DNA of 64,000 bases from Przewalskia tangutica (taxonomy: Eukaryota; Streptophyta; Magnoliopsida; Solanales; Solanaceae), in the NCBI GenBank assembly GCA_029844215.1, contig CM056726.1:74329548-74393547 (forward strand), in the 5' to 3' direction. The translations under genes and the position numbers were made by a program. This document shows positions 48,263 through 59,189 of the stretch, in pieces. The notes beneath the pieces are model-generated. The model searched no databases, had not been told where the DNA came from, and saw only the letters and a list, made by a program, of their open reading frames with translations. Positions within the stretch are counted from its first letter, which is position 1, and every line of letters starts with the position of its first letter.

Positions 48263-48267
48263 TTTCT
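48263..48267 (+). repeat. Target-site duplication TTTCT, left copy
   Basis: TTTCT, repeated exactly at 50356-50360. Confidence 0.92.
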
Positions 48268-48433
48268 TGTTATACCCCGTATTTCCAGAGTATGTACGTG
48301 AGGGCGTACGTATTAAAGTTTTAACCTTAAATAGGCAAAGGATCGAAAATTGTACACGTCCGGTTAGACGTGTAAACCCCCCCTGGTTGGCTTGGTAGCC
48401 GGCCTCGATAGAGGAGGAGATTTACGCGGTTGC

Positions 48434-48449
48434 GGGGGGGGGGGGGGGG
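48434..48449 (+). repeat. G16 homopolymer
   Basis: Sixteen consecutive G; the matching place at 31025 has only four. Confidence 0.9.
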
Positions 48450-48949
48450 AGGTGCTGCCGAATTTTCTGTAGAATATGGAACCGTGTGTTTAGAAGTTAA
48501 TAGACGTTTGTGGCCTATATAGGTGGAAGTACTACGAGTAGCGTATTCTACTTGAAGAGTGGAAAAGGCTAGCAGGGTTACAGTACTGTGGAGCGTATTG
48601 CTAATTGTCGATAATCGTCGCGAGGTATGTGAACCTCTTCCTATCCTTTCTAGCATGATGTTTTGTAAACTATGTAGTACGGTAGACGTACATGTGCTAA
48701 ATGAATTTGGTTGGTTTAAAACATAGGGTGTTATAATAGCTTTATGGGAAGTTAGTTATAACGACTCCATGTAGGTAAAAGAATGGTTTATTGATTGTAG
48801 AAGTTAAGAGACTTGATCTTGAAAGATAAGAGACTTAACTTAATTGACTTGATATATAACATTTTGTTAAAAATGTTGTAAAACTTCATTCGCGAGTAAT
48901 GAGTACTTGATTTTAAAGAATAATGTTTCTTGATTTGGAAAAGAGAATA

Positions 48950-49135
48950 AGTGTCGAACAAACCATCGGCGTTAATAAAGGAAAATGTATTGACAAATAA
49001 CTAATTGTTATTAAAACCAGTAGAAACCTCCATCTGCATAGAAGCTAAGATAAGACAAAATTGTATTACATTTCCTAGATCATGGCTGCTGTAACAAGAT
49101 TGTTATAAACAAGAATAAACGGCTCACACATAAGA
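48950..49135 (+). repeat. Conserved LTR module (M-block), copy in the 48268 solo LTR
   Basis: Contains CTCCATCTGCATAGAAGC as elsewhere; only GTTAATAAAGGAAAATG is left of the beginning after a small loss near 48965. Confidence 0.75.
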
Positions 49136-49513
49136 CTTATGTTACTCAATTGTTTTAAAAGAGATTAAGACTATGAGTTATGAAACCTTTCTAAAATAAG
49201 AGACTTGAGCATTTGAAATTAGGCAAACTTGAACGTTGGAAAATAATGTTGTTACTTGATTTTAAAAAGAAAGTGTTCTGGTTTACTTAAAATGTGAGTC
49301 ACTCTGTTTTTAATACTACGGGTATCGGGTGACCTTTATAAAAGAATTGGATCTTTTTAAAGAATTTAACGTACGTAATACTTTGGGGGTTAGAACCTGG
49401 CCTTCGGCATAAAATGGAAGTACTTCAAGTTGTGTGTAACTTGCCTATGTTTGCGTGTGATAGCCTTGTTGTGCAAGTACTGTATTTCTATACCACCGCG
49501 TCTCTCGATGGAG

Positions 49514-49760
49514 ATGTATGATTCTTTATCGAGTCCCATGGGATGGGCCGAGACACGTATTCCACCTGATTCTTTATCGAGTCCCATGGGATGGGCCGAG
49601 ACACGTATTCCACCTGATTCTTTATCGAGTCCCATGGGATGGGCCGAGACACGTATTCCACCTGATTCTTTATCGAGTCCCATGGGATGGGCCGAGACAC
49701 GTATTCCACCTGGTTCTTTATCGAGTCCCATGGGATGGGCCGAGACATGTATTCCACACG
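49514..49760 (+). repeat. 48-bp minisatellite, 5 near-identical units
   Basis: Unit TGATTCTTTATCGAGTCCC then ATGGGATGGGCCGAGACACG then TATTCCACC. Only single-base changes appear, in the last unit and at one D/G position, indicating recent expansion. Both strands are open across the array because 48 is a multiple of three. The GTCCCA..ATGGGCCG core resembles the 57-bp unit. Confidence 0.95.
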
Positions 49761-50304
49761 ATTTATACCTAGACTGCCGGCAGTGAGGAAGGAGTTCCAC
49801 GGGCATGAGGGATGACTTTGAGGGCGCGAGTCCCTGACTTGACTGCTTTTATATTTGTGAACTGTAGTTTTGTTATCATACACGTCTCCTGTTTTTAGAT
49901 AGACTGTTATGATTTCATCTACAGTATTTTCAGTTTCACATACTTGGTACCTATTATCGACCTCCTTGGCTGCGTTCATGCCGCAGTAGAGGTACATCGG
50001 TTGTGGATCCTCGCCATAGGATCACGATTCAACGTGTTGGAAGCCCCGTTTCTTGAGGCTTATCTTTTGGTATTTTACCACAGTGCAGAGGTTCTTGTAC
50101 ATTCGAGGGTATGGCGGGGCCTGTCCGTCATAGTTGTTGTCACTTCTTAAGTGCAGTAAATGCTGTTGTGGCGAGTTTGTAAAAGGATAAGCTGGGTTTT
50201 ATGTATATATCTGGCAACTGCTTTTTTTGCTTTGTTTATTTATCATGTCTCTTGTTTCATGTTTATGTTTTGTTTCCGCTGATTTTCTCTGATGTTGTAT
50301 CACT

Positions 50305-50355
50305 AGGGTGCCCGGGGTAAGGCACCAGTCACGGGCCCGGGTTCGGGTCGTGACA
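50305..50355 (+). promoter_or_regulatory. Paired GC-rich hairpins at LTR 3' end
   Basis: GGTGCC-loop-GGCACC followed by GTCACGGGCCCG-GGTT-CGGGTCGTGAC. Both stems are retained, in variant form, in most family T termini. Confidence 0.6.
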
Positions 50356-50360
50356 TTTCT
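50356..50360 (+). repeat. Target-site duplication TTTCT, right copy
   Basis: Exact repeat of 48263-48267. Confidence 0.92.
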
Positions 50361-51894
50361 ACTGGTTTTCATAATACTTAATCAGTCAATACATTTCCCT
50401 TTATTAGCGCTGCAGTGGTTCGTTCGATACTTATTCTGATTTCCGAAATCAGTAAAACATTATTCCTTTTAAAAACCAAGTACTCATTACTCACGAATGA
50501 GGTTTCACACTTTTTAACAAAATTCATATTAATATAATTAAGTCAAGTCTCTTATCTTTTAAGATCAAGTCTCTTAACTTCTAAAATCAATAAACCATTC
50601 TTTTTATCTCTCTTAAGTCGTTATACCTAACTTCCCATAAAGCTAGTATAACTCTTAAGCTTTTAAAACTTTTAAAACCAAGTGTTACTCTTCTTTCAAA
50701 AAGGTTTCTTAACTCTTTTGAAATACTTCAGATTCTTATTATTTAGACTCAAGTCAAAAGACATCGCAGTAAAACCACGTTCAGTTAACACACGTACGTC
50801 TACCGTACTATATATATTCTTTCAAAAATATCATGCTCAAGAGGATAGAAAAAATCACATACCTCGCGACGATTATCGACTATTAGCAAAACGCTCCACC
50901 ACTATAACCCGGCTAGCCTTGTCCACCTTTCAAGTAGAACACGCTACTCGCAGTACTTCAAGCTATACCGGTTATACAAGTCTATCAATGTCTAGACTAC
51001 TCTGTAGAATAAATCTAGATATAAGATTCTACGGAAAATTGGGCGTGACTTCCTACCACAAACTTCACAAGTCTACATGTAAATACAATCTATGTAAGTA
51101 ATCTGACTCAATTCCCTTCTTATATACCTTCCTTGTATATAACTTATACTTAATTCTTATACTTCAACAGTATGTAAACTCTAATTACAAAAGGGGGACA
51201 AGATATTTACCTCGATAAGCCCAAAATTATCCAAGATTAAATGTCGATCCTGAGCAACGTTTAGCTCCTACTCTGGGCGCTCCAACCCGCTCCAAACAAC
51301 CCTTAGAAGTTCTACGCAACTTCTACTTAACACTTCAACCGACTATGAAGGTTTTCCTTACGGTTTCGTTTTGTGACTGAAGGGAATATAAGGTAGTATT
51401 TACGGGCTCTACGTATAGAGGTAACTTTGGAATACTACAAGGTATAAGGCTAAGGTATTTTGGAATAGTAACAATAGTTGGAGAGTATTTCTCTACCAAA
51501 GAGGGGGTATTTTCACGAGAACAACTCTCAAGAGGGGTAGGTTTGCTAGCACCACTAGGAGGGTATATCTCTCGGCGAGGGCCTCTCGAAGGGAGGGTTC
51601 TCTTTGGACGAGAACACTCCACTAAGGGGGAGAGGGCTTCAAGACTTGGAAAGTGTTTTTGGGATGAAGAAGTCTTCAACAAGGGGGGGGGGGGGGTATT
51701 TATAGGGAAACCAATGGCCAAGATCAAGCCAAATGGGGGGCAAGTGGAGGGTCAAGATTTGCCCAAGTGCACCCTAACCCTACTCCACAAATCCCTCACA
51801 AACATTGACCCTTGTTTTAGGCCCCAAAAAATGCCAAGAAAACGCCCCACTTTCGGCCACCACAACCGTCCACTTGAGGGTGACAAGTGTCAAA
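50361..51894 (-). mobile_element. 5' LTR of element A, right part, truncated
   Basis: Continues the LTR from ACTGGTTTTCATAATAC through the TATA/C14 region (51683-51705) and stops at GGTGACAAGTGTC, about 220 bp short of the expected LTR edge. There it is fused to another LTR fragment. Confidence 0.85.
51683..51705 (-). promoter_or_regulatory. LTR TATA box with C14 tract
   Basis: CTATAAATA followed by 14 C on the minus strand. Confidence 0.6.
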
Positions 51895-52320
51895 GTGGAC
51901 GCATACTCGTGGACCATCTAACGTGTCAGTATGTCCAAAAGAAATAACCAGATAATACTCAATAGTGGACGCATACTCGTGGACCATCCAACGTGTCAGT
52001 ATGTCCAAGCACACAATCAAACTTCATGGATTAGCGGTCCATGGACTAATAACAAAACCCTCACAATGACCGCATGCCCCGACATCTTACCTCGGAAAGC
52101 ATGGCCATGAAACCATCCTACTGGACGCATGCCCGTGGACCATCCATCGTGTCAGCATGTCCAAAGGAAATAACAAGATAATACCCAAAGTGGGCGATAC
52201 CGTGGACCATCTAACGTGTCGGTATGTCAAAAGAAATAACCAGATAATACTCAATAGTGGACGCATACTCGTGGACCATCCAACGTGTCAGTATGTCCAA
52301 GCAATCAATCAGATAGCCGG
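51895..52320 (-). repeat. ~68-bp minisatellite (GTGGACCATCCAACGTGTCAG type)
   Basis: About five units of GTGGACGCATACTCGTGGACC followed by ATCYAACGTGTCAGTATGTCC and AAAGAAATAACCAGATAATA. An atypical segment (52020-52110) interrupts the series. Confidence 0.8.
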
Positions 52321-53240
52321 CCCTCCCCGAGAGACACGGTAGCACACAATCAAACACTTGCACAACAAAGGCTATCACAATAAGCATAGGCAAGTTCAAC
52401 GTACTTTCATTTTATGCCAACAATACGGGTTTCAAACCCAAAAATAATACCTACTTTCATTCTTTCAAAAAGACCTCTTTTTACGTAAAAGATACTAATA
52501 CTCGTAGTATCAAAAACACATTTCCTTTTAAAACCAAATTACTTTACTTTTCGTAAAAACCTTTACAAGACTTTTAAAATCAAATCAGTATACTTTTTAA
52601 ACCAAGTGCCTTTCTTTTAAAACAACATCAAGTATACTCTTTAAAACTCAAATACTTACTCTTTTCAAAACAAGTAACCTATACTTAAATCAAGTTACTT
52701 CTCTTTTTCTGAAATCAAATTGTTTATAAGTCAAGTCTCTTATCCTTTAAAATCAGTCGTTTATCTTTCAAAATCAAATCTTTCTTTTATCTTCATAAAG
52801 TCGTTATAACTAACTTCCCATAAAGCCATTATAACACTTTATGTTTTAAACAACAAAATTTATTTCACACACGTACGTCTACCGTACTATATAGTTCACA
52901 ACAATCATGCTCAAGAGTATAGGAAGAATCACATACCGTTTTAGCTTAAACCACAAGCCAAGTCAAGTATGCCGCGCGTAGAAGATCCACCTATAATAAT
53001 CACAACAATCTATCAACCTCTAATTCTCTTCGTAGTATAATCTAAATGCGATTCCATTTTCTACGGAAAATTCGCGACACCTCCCGCAAACACATAAATA
53101 ACCTCCCAACAAGGCTCGCTACAAGCCAACAACTCCAGGGGATTACACGTCTAACGGGCGTGTTCAAATCTGCTTCACAATAATACTACACAAGTCTCAG
53201 TAAATACACCCAATGTAAATCTGATTCAATCCTTTATAAT
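51895..53240 (-). mobile_element. Family T LTR fragment, minus strand
   Basis: Begins in a minisatellite cassette (51895-52320) and continues through CAACAAAGGCTATCAC, repeated TTTTAAAACCAAGT words, the paired TTATAAC motif (52798-52838) and the AATCTGATTCAATCC region. It stops at 53240 where the element B LTR starts. The M-block is absent. Both LTR edges are missing. Confidence 0.78.
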
Positions 53241-53879
53241 TGTCACGACCGCGAATCAGGGCGTGGTCGTGCCTTACCCTGCACCCTAGTGATACAACAT
53301 CGAGAAAATCAGCTGAAATAAAACATAATCATGAAATGAGAGATATTATAAATAAACAAAGCCAACCAAAGCGGTTGCCTTTCAACATATATATATAAAC
53401 GTTTGAATAGCATAATCCTTACAACCCCGCACAACACAGTCTGCACTCTAAGATTTTCAACAACTATGACGGACAGGGCCCCGCCATACCCCGAATGTAC
53501 AAGAACCTACAGACGTGGTAACATACCAAAGATAAGCCTCGAAGGAACGGAGCTTCCCAATACGGAAAGGTGATCCTAAGCGGGGATCGACAAAATGATG
53601 TACTTACTGCGGCGTGACGCGGCCGAAGGAGGTCGAGACAGTGTACAGTATGTGGCGTAAATCAGAATATCAAATGAAATCATAATAGTCTATATAAAGC
53701 GGGAGACATGTATGATACCAAACTACGATGCACACATATAACGCTTATATCAAGTCGTGGTCTCGCCTCCGGTCATTTACTCAAATATAATTATGGGTCT
53801 CACGCCCACAACATCGGCCATGCCCGTGGAATACCTTCGCCGGCTGCCGATCTATGATATGATAACATCGAAGTACACT

Positions 53880-54180
53880 GAACACCAAGTCCTACCGATG
53901 CCAAAGCCGTAATAACAATACAATACAACCAAACCACGGGCGACACGGGGCAAGTGCACGGTCGACTACGGATACCAAGGCGGTCCACGTAGGCGACCGG
54001 GCAAGTACTGGTGACCACGGTACCAGCGTATCACGAGACTTCGCCACTACATCGAGCGGGGTAAGTGCGGGCTAACTACAGTACCAAGGCCGTATCGGCC
54101 ACTTGAGACGGGGCAAGTCTGGCCGACCACCACGGTACCAAGGCGAACGAAGAAACCTCGTGGAGAGCTAGTCCATGGAA
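53880..54180 (-). repeat. Degenerate minisatellite in element B 3' LTR (GGCAAGTGC type)
   Basis: Reverse form of the 32160 cassette, with repeats around GGGCAAGTGCG..CGACTACGGATACCAAGGC. Confidence 0.75.
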
Positions 54181-54869
54181 TAACACTATCATCGTGAGCA
54201 TACCTGAAATTTTCCGTCACGCCGATGCGTCCAAGTAAGTCCTCAATAAGTCAACCTACCCTCATCGAGAGACGCGGTAATATAGAACACAATTCTTGCA
54301 CAACAAAGGCTATCACAACAAGCATAGGCAAGTTACACAACAATAAGCATAGGCAAGTTACACAACAACAAGCATAGGCGAGTTATCCACAACTCAAGGT
54401 ACTTTCATTTTATGTCAAAGTCCGGTTTTAATCCTAAAGTACTACGTACGTTAAGTTCCTTTTAAAGATCCATTCCTTTATAAAAGTCACCCGATACAGT
54501 AGCATAAAATAGAGTGACTTATATCCTTTAAGTAAACCAAAACAACTTCTATACTATCCTTTTAAAACCAAATTAAGGCAATACCATGCCTTCTTTTAGA
54601 CCAAAACACTTCTCTTTTAAAGTCAAGTTACCACATTAAAACCAAAGTGATAAAACCCTTCTTTTGTTTTCATAAAGTCGTTATAACCAACTTCCCATAA
54701 GGCAGTTATAACACTTTATGTTTTAAACCATTTTAAGACAACACAATGCCTTTCTTTACCCTAAAGTTCCAGTTTGCCTAATTTCAATTACGCCTCTTTT
54801 TAGAAAAGTTTCATAGTTCAATGTCTTAATCTCTTTTTAAAACAATTGAGTAACATATGCCCTAAAGTA

Positions 54870-55050
54870 GTAGGTTATTCTTGTTCATAATCAATCTTAT
54901 TAAGCACATGATCTAGAAAATGTAATCTCATTTTGTCTCATCTTAACTTCTATGCAGATGGAGGTTTCTACCGGTTTTAATAATACTTCATTAGTCATTA
55001 CATTTTCCTTTATTAGCGCTGCGATGGTTTGTTCGATACTTATTCTCGAT
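54870..55050 (-). repeat. Conserved LTR module (M-block) in element B 3' LTR
   Basis: Reversed, with TTAACTTCTATGCAGATGG and ATTAGCGCTGCGATGG. Confidence 0.75.
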
Positions 55051-56902
55051 TTCCGAATCAAGAAACATTATTCCTTTTACAACTGTGTACTCATTACTCA
55101 CGAATGAGGTTTCACACTAACATCCATATCAAGTCAAGTCTCTTATCTTTTAAGATTAAGTCTCTTAACTTCTAAAAATCAAGAAACCATTCTCTCTTAA
55201 GACGTTATACCTAACTTCCCATAAAGCTAGTATAACTCTTATGTTTTCAAAACCAAGTATTACTCTTCTCATAAAGATGATTCAAGATTCTTTGAAATAC
55301 TTCAAGATTCTTTACTATTACACAACAAGTCGCTTATAAGTCAAATCGCTTACCTTTTAAAACCACAAAGAATTTCCTTACCTACATAAAGCTTATAACT
55401 AACTTCCCATAAAGTCGTTATAACACTTTATGTTTTAAACCAATCAAATACATTTAGCACATGTACGCTCACCGCACTACATAGTTACACACATATCATG
55501 CTAGAAAAGATAGGAAGAGGTTCACATACCACGCGACGATTATCGACTAATAGCAAAACGCTCCAAGTACCTCAAACCGTCGGCTACACCTTAAGCCAAG
55601 TACCACGCCACACGCAGATTTCAACCTATAGAGGCCACAAGGCGCCTATTAACATCTTAGATCTCAATGTAGAATATTCTACGTAAAATTCGGAAGACTC
55701 CCCGCAACAACAGAAATCTCCTCCTCTATCTGGCTCATAACAGCCAACAACTCCCTGTGGGGTTTGCACGCCTAACCTGGACGTACAATTCTACTACACA
55801 AAGAATGCTACACAAGTCTCATCTGAATACACCCTATGTAATTACAGTTCAATTCTCTTTAAATTCAGCTTAAGTCGCAAGACATTGCCGTAAGTATTAT
55901 TCAGCTTAAGTCAAAAGACATTGCCGCACAATTATAATGTTCAGTTCTATATATAGTATACTTCAACTATATATTCCTACAACATGTAATTTCCAATTAC
56001 AATAGAAGGTCAAGAGTGTTTACCTCTATAAGCCCAAAATTATCCGAGTTTATATGTCGATCCTGAGCAAGATTTAGCTCCTACTCCGTGCGCTCCAACC
56101 CGCTCCAAATAACCCTTAGAAGTTCTAACCAACTTCTACTCAATTACTTCAACTAACAATGAAGATTTCCTTAGGGTTTCGTTTAGTGGCTAAAGGAAGT
56201 ATAATAGTATTTTCTCGGGCTTTTGTATAAGTGTAACTTGGGAAAACTACAAGGTATTTGGGCAAGGTATTTGGAAATTATAACAATACTAGAGAGTATT
56301 TCTATACCACAACAAGGGTATTATACGAAACAACTAGCAGTGGTACCCTACTACTAACCACTACAAGGGAGGGAAGCTCGCCAAAGGGCCTTCTCAAAGG
56401 GAGGGGTGTGGTGGACGAAAGAACAAGAGGAGGGAGTATTTTGAGACTTAGATAGATTGCTCAAGTGAGGATGAAGAAAGTCTTCAACTTATGGTATTTA
56501 TAGGTCAAGTGAAGGCCAACCAATGGTCAAGATGAAGACAAGTGCATAGCAAGTGTAAGGCCAAGATTTATCCACGTGCTACCTTATCCATCTACACAAA
56601 ATATCCTACCTAACCCTTGACCAAAATTTCAACACCAAAAACGTGCAATGATCAAGCTTTGCCCCACTTGCTTTCAATGTGAGGTGACACTTGTCACCCT
56701 CCCGCTGGTCCAAAATGTTTCGCCTCTAAAAATCCGCAAAAATTATTAATGACATAGCCGGAATTTTCCTTACGTAGTCGTGGAAACGTTTCGCGGAAAA
56801 CGACTCTTTCGCACTTGTGCCCAATTTCGAACCTTGCCTAATCTTAAGGCTCAAATTCTTATACGCACGCCTCACGCATATACTCCGAAATACGGTATAA
56901 CA

Positions 56903-56914
56903 TTCTCTCTCCTT
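56903..56914 (-). other. Polypurine tract, element B
   Basis: TTCTCTCTCCTT; the minus strand is AAGGAGAGAGAA directly before the LTR. Confidence 0.8.
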
Positions 56915-57690
56915 AGAAACATTCGTCCCGAATGTTCCTTCTCAAGACGGATAACGATGAAGTTCTTCTAACAAATTGCCAACGCCACACCGCCACGAAA
57001 TAACACACGTTTCTTCCTTCCTTACTCGTCGCCCTTCTCGAACACCGAACTCTTCTAGTATACGCATCACACTTCGCCATCGCTAGCTTCCCAAAACTTT
57101 GGAGTCACCACCTCCAAACTTGGTCATCTTACTAGCTTCACTCTCTCTAAGGCCATTCCCGCCTTCACGATCCGCTCGTCGAACATAACCACGAACTCAT
57201 ACGACGGTCATCTAAACTGGGCCTAGCACCCTCGTGACCCTACCACCGGGCGACCACCTCGATCCGACCCCACCTCATTTCGCCACGGGTTGACACGCAA
57301 CACGCCCTCAACCCGAGCCTCACACGCCGACTCTCTCGCTTCTCGATCCGACAATCTTATTTATACAGTCATGAAAGCTACCACTTCCATTTACACCACC
57401 CAAGGAAATTTTTCCACAATTACACCACGATACTTACACATTCCGACAAAGATCCCCGCAAAATCTTGTACTCAAGATGGCCTTACATCTAAGGTCTCAA
57501 TCAGTAATATTCTAAGGTTCATCACTTTCTCACCCCTGTGCTTACCCTTTTACCAACTGTGTTTCTAAATCACATTTTAGCACAAGGCTATCCGAACATA
57601 ACACTAAACACATCATCATAACATCAATACATACAAAACTCTAGAGGTTAAGGATATACTGAAAATAGGCGGTTCAAAGGACCGCTAAAA
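56915..57690 (-). mobile_element. Element B 3' internal region, integrase missing
   Basis: Shares the PPT-proximal text of element A (CCGAATGTTCCTTCTC, CTCCAAACTTGGTCATC) and then, where A has its integrase remnant, goes directly to the shared spacer. No integrase residues can be read. Confidence 0.65.
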
Positions 57691-58830
57691 TCGGGAACTC
57701 CCACCGCGACCTCTACCGGGCTCGCCGGTACGAACATCCTGCTCGGCTGGAAGGTGTAACCCAGAATCGCTCTAGTAGTCAGGCTATCCTACCGGGCCGC
57801 TACCCGGTCTGACAGCCGCCATGGCCCCGCTGGCCGCAAGAATAACAATCTCCCAAGTCAAGACGACACTCTCCCTTATGAAGTTTTCCACAACGCCACA
57901 CCGAGACAAGGGCAACCTCATCCGCGAGCACTTACTCCTCAAAATCTGAAACACAGGAGCCCCGACCGCCTCGAATATCCCAAAGGTCCCGGCGTGGAGG
58001 ACCACTCTGTCGCGGAGGCGCATAATCGCTCGCCACGAGGCGGTCCGCCTCGAAAGTCACCAAAGGACCTCGCTGTTTGGCCTCTTCGCCGACTCGGTCA
58101 TTCCGCCGATTTATCCGCTCTCACATCCAAGTGCATACGCCGCACGCGGCAATGTCCATGCCCGGCCAAGAGCTACACCCAACAACTCGGCTAGGTGATC
58201 ATCGAGCTCAGAACATATCGGTGCACTCGATCCTCCATACTAGCTACCAACGCGGGACGTCGCCAATGAGTCGAACTCACATTGTACTCCCGAACCGTCG
58301 CGCTCGCCGCAACACCAAAAATCTGTCGCCCGAGCCTCCTCATCCGTGGAGGCAAGAAATGTGCAAGAAAGGCCTCGAGAACTCGCCCCATAAAGCCGGA
58401 AGTGCATGCTCTCCCGGGAGCTCCCACGAATCAAACGATCGGATCATGCGGTATCACGCGGCCGATGCGAACCTAGGACCACCGACTCGGTCTCCGATGC
58501 CTTGATCACTTTCGATCCGTAATCGCTTGGATGAACTCATGCGGATCATCCTCGTGCCTCGACCCATAAAACTCGCGGCCTACAACTCGGAAAATCCCGT
58601 AGCCTCGAACTATCTCGATCTAGGGTGAACCAGTGCTCTTTGGAATCGCTGCGTCGGCCCAAATATCCTCAAGTCCTGCCACAACCCCGCCATTAATCGC
58701 CACTCCTTGTAACTCATCTCCTCTGCTCCATCGCGGATCGAGGCTCAGTATTGTGGTCTCGCCACGCTCTACTCGCAGCTTCCTCTGCTGCCTTGCCCTT
58801 CTGGGCCCGGGTTGCCTTACAAGGAGGCAT
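57691..58830 (-). pseudogene. Gag of element B, many frameshifts
   Basis: The start codon at 58830-58828 opens a basic N-terminus like that of element A (MPPCKATRAQKGKAA, then a shift). The capsid-like core survives in pieces: WGEFSRPFL-type residues near 58380, VREYNVSSTHW and ALVASMEDRVHRYV (about 58215-58300). Near 57811-57898 the zinc-knuckle region reads CGKLHKGECRLDLGDCYSCG followed by QRGHGGC. That has CX2CX4H but only two residues before the last Cys, where four are normal; this is a two-codon loss or sequence error. It retains the gag core that element A lost. Confidence 0.78.
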
Positions 58831-59016
58831 AACTGGTAAAAACGAAGTATGTCAGAGGGGTCCAATCTTATTACATGACTCTAAGGCACGATCTCGTAAT
58901 GAGAAGAATGGAAACCAACCTAAATGTCCTGCAGCCTCGATTATAGATGTGGTGCACAACACATCGATAATCAAGACTCTACTAGACACGGTCTGTAGAC
59001 ACTTTCCGAGGACTAA

Positions 59017-59030
59017 CTGCTCTGATACCA
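59017..59030 (-). other. Primer-binding site, element B
   Basis: CTGCTCTGATACCA; the minus strand is TGGTATCAGAGCAG. Its first 12 bases are an exact match to the initiator-Met PBS consensus, the best in the window. Confidence 0.9.
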
Positions 59031-59033
59031 CTT

Positions 59034-59112
59034 TGTCACTTTGCCGCGAGGTTCTAGTGTCACTCCGGCGACCCAACAAATGGTACCGGGCTGCATGCGA
59101 TCCCTGAGGTTT
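59034..59112. repeat. Anomalous ~80-bp segment, copy 1 (at the 5' LTR edge of B)
   Basis: From TGTCACTTTGCCGCGAGG to ATGCGATCCCTGAGGT. It stands where the LTR terminus TGTCACGACCCG should be. The same 80 bp is at 63731-63812 inside element D, with about five differences. The next ~80 bp (to about 59190) matches nothing else here. Confidence 0.7.
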
Positions 59113-59189
59113 GGACCTTCTCAGGACGTGCCATACGGAGAGCCACGGTTCGGGTCTGTTCCCGTGGTAGAGGCTCTGGCCTCTTTATA

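Larger units (their letters stand above)
46569..48267 (-). mobile_element. 5' LTR of element A, left part
   Basis: The plus strand begins TGTCACGACCGAACCGGGC next to the PBS. Text and cassette match the 3' LTR. It is interrupted at 48267 inside the M-block by a solo LTR and resumes at 50361. Confidence 0.9.
48268..50355 (+). mobile_element. Solo LTR, family T short variant (2.09 kb), TSD TTTCT
   Basis: Starts TGTTATACCCCGTATTTCC and ends CCGGGTTCGGGTCGTGACA. Exact TTTCT duplications flank it and the element A LTR continues on both sides. It is about 1.4 kb shorter than other copies because the promoter-bearing 5' portion is missing: about 70 bp from the start the text jumps to the ATTGTACACGTCCGGTTAG region. 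It is therefore an internally deleted LTR. It contains its own M-block (48950-49135), a G16 run (48434-48449) and a homogeneous 48-bp array (49514-49760). Confidence 0.94.
53241..56902 (-). mobile_element. 3' LTR of element B, family T, minus strand (3.66 kb)
   Basis: The plus strand starts TGTCACGACCGCGAATCAGG and ends CCGAAATACGGTATAACA, then a polypurine tract. M-block at 54870-55050; cassette at 53880-54180; short AGCATAGGCAAGTTAC repeats at 54290-54380; three reversed paired TTATAAC motifs (54670, 55200 and 55385); TATA near 56494-56503 without a long C-run. The left flank is ATAAT; the other side cannot be checked. Confidence 0.88.

Noticed and set aside
49390..49997. Long frames on both strands (138, 169 and 118 codons) with repeated residues
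   Set aside because: They all come from the 48-bp LTR array, open in several frames at once. No conserved protein is implied.
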